IMG/VR virus record: IMGVR_UViG_3300007735_000562
Location: 1 to 27,443 of that record
Direction: 5' to 3' (one strand)
Length of the DNA stretch: 27,443 bases
DNA from: a virus
Of the stretch, positions 23,610-27,443 are shown piece after piece; the stretch's first letter is position 1; each line of letters begins with the position of its first letter. The position numbers and the translations under genes were made by a program. Under the pieces are notes generated by a model. That model made no database searches. It worked only from the letters and a program-made list of their open reading frames with translations, and was not told the origin of the DNA.

Positions 23610-24093
23610 CCCATATTTCATCATCGGCGCAATGATTGCGGTTGCTGGTGCTTATGGGTATGGGCATCATGTTGGATGGGGTGATAGAGATGCTGAAATG
23701 CAAGTTGAGATTGCTAAAAAGAATGATGAAGCACGAGAAAAAGAGCGTGAACTTGCCCAACAACTGAATGAACAATCAACCAAACTGTCGGAGGCCAATA
23801 ATGTTATCAATCAAAAACAATCTAGTCTTGATTCTGCTATTCGTGCTGGTCGGTTGCGGCTCCAAACCTCAAGTTGTGTACAAGCCACCCCAAATGCCCC
23901 CACTCCCGCCGGAGATAGCCCAAAAGAAAGAAGTGAACCTAACAGACAGGTTTATGAAACTTCTGACTCCGACAGAGCAACCCTCGCAGCCATTGCCGAA
24001 ATCATCGCCCAAGGCGACAGAAACACAGCGCAATTGAATGCTTGTATCGACAGTTACAACAAGGTAATGGGGATAATCAATGGTAACAAGTGA
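23602..24093 (+). CDS. Rz: i-spanin (Rz-like)
   Basis: A 163-residue inner-membrane spanin subunit: one N-terminal helix (about 5-26, with GAYGYGHHVG) and a long periplasmic coiled coil (about 30-85, KERELAQQLNEQSTKL), then a Pro-containing stretch and a second helix ending in NACIDSYNKVM. Two Cys (about 93 and 148) could form disulfides. With Rz1 it bridges the inner and outer membranes and fuses them in the last step of lysis. Rz1 lies wholly inside this gene in the +1 frame. It overlaps the preceding gene by 8 bases and the endolysin by 14. Confidence 0.85.
   Translation: MVNPYFIIGAMIAVAGAYGYGHHVGWGDRDAEMQVEIAKKNDEAREKERELAQQLNEQSTKLSEANNVINQKQSSLDSAIRAGRLRLQTSSCVQATPNAPTPAGDSPKERSEPNRQVYETSDSDRATLAAIAEIIAQGDRNTAQLNACIDSYNKVMGIINGNK
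23790..23794 (+). promoter_or_regulatory. Ribosome-binding site for the nested Rz1
   Basis: GGAGG six bases before the ATG at 23801, inside the Rz reading frame. It decides the Rz1 start over the in-frame ATG at 23768. Confidence 0.8.
23801..24037 (+). CDS. Rz1: o-spanin (Rz1-like lipoprotein), nested in Rz
   Basis: A 78-residue lipoprotein, completely inside Rz in another frame. The signal is 8-17 (LVLILLFVLV) with lipobox L16-V17-G18-C19, giving a 60-residue mature protein. It is Pro-rich (YKPPQMPPLPPEI), the hallmark of Rz1. It would sit in the outer membrane and pair with the Rz C-terminus. The start at 23801 has a perfect ribosome-binding site. The fully nested arrangement is known from lambda-like phages. 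Confidence 0.85.
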   Translation: MLSIKNNLVLILLFVLVGCGSKPQVVYKPPQMPPLPPEIAQKKEVNLTDRFMKLLTPTEQPSQPLPKSSPKATETQRN

Positions 24094-24679
24094 ACAACTA
24101 AAGAAACTCCATATTGGCCCTGAATGGGTTGATGCCCTCAATGAAACCTTCAACACTTTTGGCATCTCTACCAAGCGCCAACAAGCGGCATTCATTGGTC
24201 AATGTGGGCATGAGTGCGGCAACTTCAGAATCCTTGAAGAAAACCTCAATTACAGGGCTGAAACCTTGATGAAGTTGTGGCCCAGGCGTTTTCCAACTCT
24301 TGAGATTGCGAACCAATATGCAAGAAACCCCAAAAAAATCGCCAACATGGTCTACGCTAGTCGTATGGGCAATCGTGATGAATCTAGTGGTGACGGGTAT
24401 CGTTTCCGTGGTCGAGGATGCATCCAGCTTACCGGACACGCTAATTACTTCCATGCGGGACAAGCACTAGGCACTGACTTTGTAATGGAGCCTGACCTTG
24501 TTGCCACGCCTAAGTATGCGGCATTGACTGCTGGATGGTTCTGGTCAACGCATGATTGCAACCGCTTGGCAGAGGCGGCAGATTGGGTAGGCTTGACTAA
24601 GAAGATCAATGGTGGAACCATTGGGTTGGATGACAGGATTAAGCACACTAACGAGGCTTTTGCGGTGCTTGGTTCTTGA
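24080..24679 (+). CDS. Endolysin, glycoside hydrolase family 19
   Basis: A 199-residue single-domain GH19 enzyme with no binding domain or signal peptide. It has FIGQCGHECGNFRILEENLN (38-57), with E45 as the expected acid and E54 close by; the YRFRGRGCIQLTG motif is conserved in GH19 lysozymes, as is AGWFWSTHDCNRLA. Such enzymes cut the glycan chains of peptidoglycan after holin release. The start overlaps the Rz stop by 14 bases. The last 32 bases overlap, in convergent orientation, the end of a - strand gene. Confidence 0.93.
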   Translation: MVTSEQLKKLHIGPEWVDALNETFNTFGISTKRQQAAFIGQCGHECGNFRILEENLNYRAETLMKLWPRRFPTLEIANQYARNPKKIANMVYASRMGNRDESSGDGYRFRGRGCIQLTGHANYFHAGQALGTDFVMEPDLVATPKYAALTAGWFWSTHDCNRLAEAADWVGLTKKINGGTIGLDDRIKHTNEAFAVLGS

Positions 24680-24857
24680 GTTTTCCTCTGTTGAATATCT
24701 TGTTTTTCTTAAAGAAGTACAAGATAACTTCATAGGACACATCAAACCTTTTTGCAATTTCCTTCTTGCTGACACCATCTTTCCATAGTGCCAATGCTCT
24801 GGATTCGCTGATTTGAGTGTGTTTTCTACCACTTCCAGGTCTTGCGCCGCCTTTCAT
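24648..24857 (-). CDS. Small helix-turn-helix DNA-binding protein
   Basis: A 69-residue basic protein: GGARPGSGRKHTQISESRAL, then WKDGVSKKEIAKRFDVSYEV (about 25-44) which reads as a helix-turn-helix, and a basic tail KIFNRGKLKNQAPQKPR. The GxRPGSGRK start is also common in small terminase subunits and in short phage regulators. It likely binds DNA as a repressor or regulator. A TTG further upstream could extend it by 4 residues, but ATG 24857 has GGGGG at good distance. The start overlaps the stop of the small membrane-peptide gene upstream (ATGA). Confidence 0.7.
   Translation of the reverse strand: MKGGARPGSGRKHTQISESRALALWKDGVSKKEIAKRFDVSYEVILYFFKKNKIFNRGKLKNQAPQKPR
24696..24726. other. 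Long hairpin just after the endolysin
   Basis: Arms TATCTTGT (24696-24703) and ACAAGATA (24719-24726) are perfectly complementary, and the inner TTCTT/AAGAA adds more pairs, giving a stem of about 13 pairs with a T-T mismatch and a G-U pair. No T-run follows on either strand, so it is not a standard terminator. It lies in the coding part of the helix-turn-helix gene. Confidence 0.55.
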
Positions 24858-24949
24858 AGCAACCCCCAACCAAACATGAACAGTTCATAAATCATCCGGC
24901 ACACAACTCCCCAGACTGGGACAAAGCAAAGAGCAGCGATGTACTTCAC
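24854..24949 (-). CDS. Possible 31-residue membrane peptide
   Basis: GTG-started 31-codon frame: MKYIAALCFVPVWGVVCRMI then YELFMFGWGLL. It is nearly all hydrophobic or aromatic, with one positive residue at each end of a single membrane helix. It overlaps the previous stop (GTGA) and the next start (ATGA), filling the otherwise empty gap exactly. This coupling on both sides is the main argument for its being real; length is the main argument against. Confidence 0.5.
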   Translation of the reverse strand: MKYIAALCFVPVWGVVCRMIYELFMFGWGLL

Positions 24950-25122
24950 AGCACATCCCGCATTTCTTGAGGCATCACACCTCTCATTTCCCAGCCTGCC
25001 AGGAAATAATTCCATCTGTTTTGCATAGCAGGGTTGTTGTACTTGTCGCCTGTCATGGCTAGATCGGCATCTGTATAGCCCTTTGATGACATCAGTGCGT
25101 GGAATACTTGTCGTGCTTTCAT
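24946..25122 (-). CDS. Small hypothetical protein
   Basis: A 58-residue frame (MKARQVFHALMSSKGYTDAD, then LAMTGDKYNNPAMQNRWNYF and LAGWEMRGVM). AGGAG is five bases before the ATG, and the ATGA overlap with the upstream gene supports it. The NPAMQNRWNYFLAGWEMRG part resembles the short YxNxxLQxxWxxFxxGWE motif of many phage small proteins. Function is unknown. Confidence 0.72.
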   Translation of the reverse strand: MKARQVFHALMSSKGYTDADLAMTGDKYNNPAMQNRWNYFLAGWEMRGVMPQEMRDVL

Positions 25123-26102
25123 GTGTTCTCCTTTATGCCGTGTGCGGCTTCAATGGCTCGGGCGAATTCATGCACCACTGGAGGGTTGTTGATTGCAATC
25201 TCGCTTATCTCCTCATCCGTCAGCGGCTTGCGCTGTGGTGTCCAGCCAAGTGCTGTTGCAATCCGTTTCGCCGCAGACTTGTCAATCACAGGCTCTTGAT
25301 CTAACTGTTGCAAAACTTTATTGCTCAAACGCTCAAACAAATCTTCCCACTTTTTTATTTTTTCAAAATGGTAGTCAAGCGTGACTGTCCCGTATTGGCT
25401 TGGTTGATTTTCTGGGTCAGTTATTGCTTGCAACATTTCATCTGACATAGGATTTTGCTCTGGCTGTGGTGGGGTGACTCTTACCATGTGCTTTAGCCAA
25501 TCAGCCTCAAACCACTCATCGTGCCCGTTAATCCTGACGCGTATGTCTGTGTGATGTGCGTGTTTAAGACGATCAATCAAGCGTTGAATGGAATCCACTT
25601 GAAGTGAGTTAATGTTTTTATCAGTCAACAGCCACGCCACAGGCTCTTGCTCTGGCTGTGCCATTGGATGAAATTGAGAATAAAACATTTCCATCACGGC
25701 ATCAGGCTTGCGGTAAAACGCCGTTACCGCTGTACCTTCTCTTGTTACATCAACGCCAATGTGAACTGGATGCAAGGGTTCTTCTTCTGGCTGTGCCAAG
25801 TCTGTTTCTTTTGCTAATTTTTCAAACAACTCAGAAACTTGTTCGTTTGTGTAAACACCAATGTGCGTATCAGGAAACTTCACCCATTGGCGATCCGTTC
25901 CTGCAACATGGATGACGCAATACTCATCAGTTTCAAGACATACCAACCGATCACCTCGGCGGTATTTTTGCTCTGGCTGTGCCAATGCTTCTTTGCTGGC
26001 AGACCTTACCTTCGCTCGCAATTCGGCGTATCCGTCATCCGTGTGGTGCATGGTCGCCAAATCAAGCGCCAGCTTCATGGCCTGCAATTGTTTTGGTGTC
26101 AT
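25119..26102 (-). CDS. Mosaic multi-module phage protein with AQPEQ linkers
   Basis: A 327-residue protein made of short modules joined by repeated linkers: AQPEQ (41-45), AQPEEEP (103-109), AQPEQEP (148-154), PQPEQNP (212-218) and DQEP (268-271). Modules: helical N-terminus (1-40); a GDRLVCLETDEYCVIHVAGT part (50-95); a HIGVDVTREGTAVTAFYRKP part (114-145); a DIRVRINGHDEW part (186-205); SDEMLQAITDPENQPSQYGT; and a C-terminal KSAAKRIATALGWTPQRKPL (275-294) with PLTDEEISEIA. Each is a small widespread phage fragment. I chose ATG 26102 (AAAGGGAAA before it); the frame is open further upstream. Function unknown. Confidence 0.75.
   Translation of the reverse strand: MTPKQLQAMKLALDLATMHHTDDGYAELRAKVRSASKEALAQPEQKYRRGDRLVCLETDEYCVIHVAGTDRQWVKFPDTHIGVYTNEQVSELFEKLAKETDLAQPEEEPLHPVHIGVDVTREGTAVTAFYRKPDAVMEMFYSQFHPMAQPEQEPVAWLLTDKNINSLQVDSIQRLIDRLKHAHHTDIRVRINGHDEWFEADWLKHMVRVTPPQPEQNPMSDEMLQAITDPENQPSQYGTVTLDYHFEKIKKWEDLFERLSNKVLQQLDQEPVIDKSAAKRIATALGWTPQRKPLTDEEISEIAINNPPVVHEFARAIEAAHGIKENT
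25455..25984 (-). repeat. Interspersed linker repeats encoding AQPEQ
   Basis: TTGCTCTGGCTGTGCCA (+ strand reading) at 25647-25663 and 25968-25984, with close versions at 25455-25468 (TTGCTCTGGCTGTG) and 25782-25798 (TTCTTCTGGCTGTGCCA). All lie in one gene and encode the QPEQ-type linkers; the spacing varies from about 120 to 190 bases. Confidence 0.8.
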
Positions 26103-26314
26103 GCTTTTCCCTTTGGCGGCATTTCTGGACAAGGCATCCAATACAGTGGATGATTTTTCACGCTGTTTCCATTAGATGCCAACCAATGAAACCCACCAGG
26201 ACTTAATTTATCTTCATAAAGTGTTGCTGTATGTGGAACAAATTGATCTGCCCACGCAACAATGCAACGCTGCTTAAATTCTGGAAGTCGATCTGTGCTT
26301 TTAATCCATTCCAC
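26099..26314 (-). CDS. DUF551-like protein, GTG start
   Basis: A 71-residue protein starting with GTG (MEWIKSTDRLPEFKQRCIVA). AGGAGA is about 8 bases upstream. The pattern EWIKxxxRLPE, then VxxW... and HPLYWMPCPEMPPKGK at the end matches the widespread DUF551 family of phages and prophages. Function is unknown. It overlaps both neighbours, by 4 bases at the end and 14 at the start. Confidence 0.78.
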   Translation of the reverse strand: MEWIKSTDRLPEFKQRCIVAWADQFVPHTATLYEDKLSPGGFHWLASNGNSVKNHPLYWMPCPEMPPKGKA

Positions 26315-26531
26315 TTTTCATTCTCCTCACATAAGCAGTAAACGACTGAATCGTGTCTTTGCCAAACGCTAGAGTGCATTTCTCAATGTGTTGGGCGACT
26401 TCTTCAATCACTTCATTTCTGGCATTGTTCTCAGCGTATCGAATGATCTGGTGCTTGCGTGAGCCTTGCAAACCCCAATCACCTTGACGCTTGGCAAGTT
26501 CTTCAAAGGCTTCATCCTCTTCTGTTTTCAT
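26301..26531 (-). CDS. Small hypothetical phage protein
   Basis: A 76-residue charged helical protein. It starts MKTEEDEAFEELAKRQGDWG, a pattern that recurs in phage small-protein clusters, and ends HIEKCTLAFGKDTIQSFTAY VRRMK-like. A single Cys is present. It starts at an ATGA overlap with the upstream gene and has AAGGTG at a suitable distance. No function assigned. Confidence 0.72.
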   Translation of the reverse strand: MKTEEDEAFEELAKRQGDWGLQGSRKHQIIRYAENNARNEVIEEVAQHIEKCTLAFGKDTIQSFTAYVRRMKSGMD

Positions 26532-26962
26532 GCGTTCACCTTGAGTTTAGTTTCTAACAACTGTTTAACAAGTGCTGCTGGGGCTTTGTGGGCCTTTAGA
26601 ACAGACCCAATCAACGCATTCATTGCCTTGGTATTGCCACCCATCACTTGCTTTGCCAAGTCAGATTGACAAGCAGTGTCTATTGCTGATTCCAGTTCTG
26701 GAGGCATATTTTTCAAGATTTTTCGCTGCTCTTTTAAGGCTTTCTTTTTGCGAGTTGTTCCAGGTGCAGAAACCTTACGCTTGCCAGCCATGTATCGCAT
26801 TGCACAGTTTTGTTTTTCAGCAAGTGTTGTTGCAAACCCTTGCATTTCGCAACGACTTACATACCAAAGAATTTCATGGCGGTTTTCCCAATGTGGAGTT
26901 CCATGCACCACATCCCAAATGTCTCCAACCACTTGCCAATAACTGTTAGTCGGCTCGTTCAC
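26528..26962 (-). CDS. Phage protein with GatB/YqeY-like C-terminus, GTG start
   Basis: A 144-residue protein. The N-terminal part (NEPTNSYWQVVGDIWDVVHG, then HEILWYVSRCEMQGFATTLA) is unknown to me; a Lys/Arg-rich helix follows (61-84). The last 45 residues (MGGNTKAMNALIGSVLKAHK, then ALVKQLLETKL) resemble the tail domain of GatB/YqeY, in which VxGNxKAxxxLxGxVMKxxxGxA is conserved. In GatB that domain touches tRNA. The start is GTG with AGGAG 7 bases before; the frame is open upstream, overlapping the previous gene more deeply. Phage function is unknown. Confidence 0.72.
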   Translation of the reverse strand: MNEPTNSYWQVVGDIWDVVHGTPHWENRHEILWYVSRCEMQGFATTLAEKQNCAMRYMAGKRKVSAPGTTRKKKALKEQRKILKNMPPELESAIDTACQSDLAKQVMGGNTKAMNALIGSVLKAHKAPAALVKQLLETKLKVNA

Positions 26963-27209
26963 TTGCAATCTCCTGGTCGTTACGCTTGATTTCATGCTTG
27001 AGATATGCCAAATCAGCATAGGACAACTCGTCTGTTATGTCCTTGATTTGCAAGTTAAAGCGCATCCACTTGACCGTTTTCTCACAATACGAGATTAAGC
27101 CAACAGAATCATCGCCTTCATGCCATTGGTAATCAACCTCAATTCGATCAATCTCTGGATTAAAGTCAGCGTTATCCCACTCAAAAGGCACAAATTCAAT
27201 TGTTTTCAT
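26946..27209 (-). CDS. Acidic hypothetical protein
   Basis: An 87-residue acidic protein (MKTIEFVPFEWDNADFNPEI, YQWHEGDDSVGLISYCEKTV). Two adjacent ATGs exist: AGGAG is 6 bases before 27209 and 3 before 27212, so I use 27209. The C-terminal 17 bases overlap the next gene. Beta-rich beginning and helical C-terminus. I recognise no family. Confidence 0.72.
   Translation of the reverse strand: MKTIEFVPFEWDNADFNPEIDRIEVDYQWHEGDDSVGLISYCEKTVKWMRFNLQIKDITDELSYADLAYLKHEIKRNDQEIASERAD
26970..26974 (-). promoter_or_regulatory. Ribosome-binding site supporting the GTG start
   Basis: AGGAG on the - strand, seven bases before the GTG at 26962, inside the end of the preceding gene. It is the reason for choosing GTG over the ATG further upstream. 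Confidence 0.6.
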
Positions 27210-27372
27210 CATTCACTCCTATCTGTTCAATGTCTTGTGCGGCAAGGAGGGCATCCAAAGCCACAGATTTGAGGATTACAAGGGCGCTCTCAGGCGAGGA
27301 TGGATTGAGAGCCTTGTGAGCCTCTACATCCTGCCAGAAAGCATTTAAACGGGTTGTTTGTTGTTGGTTCAT
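27196..27372 (-). CDS. Small hypothetical protein, first of the - strand run
   Basis: A 58-residue helical frame (MNQQQTTRLNAFWQDVEAHK, then PESALVILKSVALDALLAAQ). Its end overlaps the next start by 14 bases. The ribosome-binding site is poor (AAGG about 12 bases upstream), which lowers confidence. The amphipathic helices and clean coupling to the next gene suggest it is real. It is the most upstream - strand gene visible. Confidence 0.55.
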   Translation of the reverse strand: MNQQQTTRLNAFWQDVEAHKALNPSSPESALVILKSVALDALLAAQDIEQIGVNDENN

Positions 27373-27406
27373 GCGTCAATTCTGCCTTGTCTGACAGAGA
27401 TTGGAA

Positions 27407-27421
27407 TAGGTATTTACCCTA
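27407..27421. promoter_or_regulatory. Pseudo-palindrome upstream of the - strand run
   Basis: TAGGTATTTACCCTA, arms TAGGTA and TACC(C)TA with one extra C, 35 bases upstream of the first - strand start. Position suits an operator or part of a promoter. No clear -35/-10 pair is visible. Confidence 0.35.
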
Positions 27422-27443
27422 GCTTACGCATAACCCTTTGGAG

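Noticed and set aside
25839-26206. Several + strand frames of 75-104 codons
   Set aside because: All lie opposite the mosaic and DUF551-like genes, lack ribosome-binding sites, and are Cys/Ser/Phe-rich as expected of shadows.
1-27443. tRNA, rRNA, integrase, attachment site or replication origin
   Set aside because: I looked for tRNA-like cloverleaf segments, recombinase motifs and long identical direct repeats and saw none. A covariance-model scan would be needed to exclude a degenerate tRNA.

Overview
The window is part of a tailed double-stranded DNA phage genome. It reads as a packaging, head, tail, ejection and lysis block on the + strand (about 12-24679), followed by a convergent - strand block of small accessory genes (24648-27372). 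The order is terminase, portal, scaffold, coat, P22 gp4-like adaptor, gp10-like nozzle, three large ejection-type proteins and lysis. There is no tail-tube, sheath or tape-measure gene, so a short-tailed (podovirus-like) virion is most likely. The Rz/Rz1 pair and two lipoproteins with clear lipoboxes point to a Gram-negative host. Several small proteins resemble families I associate with phages of freshwater Betaproteobacteria, but that host guess is from memory. I see no integrase, attachment site, tRNA, rRNA, CRISPR array or replication gene.

Layout: 12-3719 packaging (terminase small-subunit candidate, terminase large subunit, portal). 3720-6537 two tail-fibre genes, the second with a C-terminal self-cleaving S74 chaperone, unusually placed between portal and scaffold. 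6534-7142 an HNH endonuclease. 7139-8018 four small genes, two with TTG starts. 8073-9838 scaffold and major capsid protein, then a strong terminator. 9903-11531 small head- or membrane-associated genes. 11541-12250 an HNH gene in reverse orientation wedged into a small DUF6496-like gene. 12247-13040 small basic proteins and a structural protein. 13037-15522 head-tail adaptor, nozzle, and a small fibre or anchor protein. 15532-22005 three large Ala/Gly/Gln-rich proteins in the ejection-protein position. 22016-24679 lysis cassette: membrane proteins, lipoprotein, holin candidate, Rz with Rz1 nested in it, GH19 endolysin. 24648-27372, - strand: tightly overlapping small genes, including a mosaic linker-repeat protein, a DUF551-like protein and a protein with a GatB/YqeY-like C-terminus.

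Most genes overlap by ATGA or TAATG, or are separated by fewer than 30 bases, so the + strand is probably read as a few long transcripts. Two intrinsic terminators, after the capsid gene and after the next gene, probably adjust dosage.

The most notable features are the scars of two HNH insertions. One HNH gene has absorbed what looks like the original 3' end of the tail-fibre gene. The other has left an orphan 5' end of the gene it split, and its start codon overlaps the start of the rebuilt gene head to head. A likely ATT start codon, a fibre-to-small-protein shared C-terminal module, and a linker-repeat mosaic protein are also worth checking. No clearly new multi-gene system stands out.
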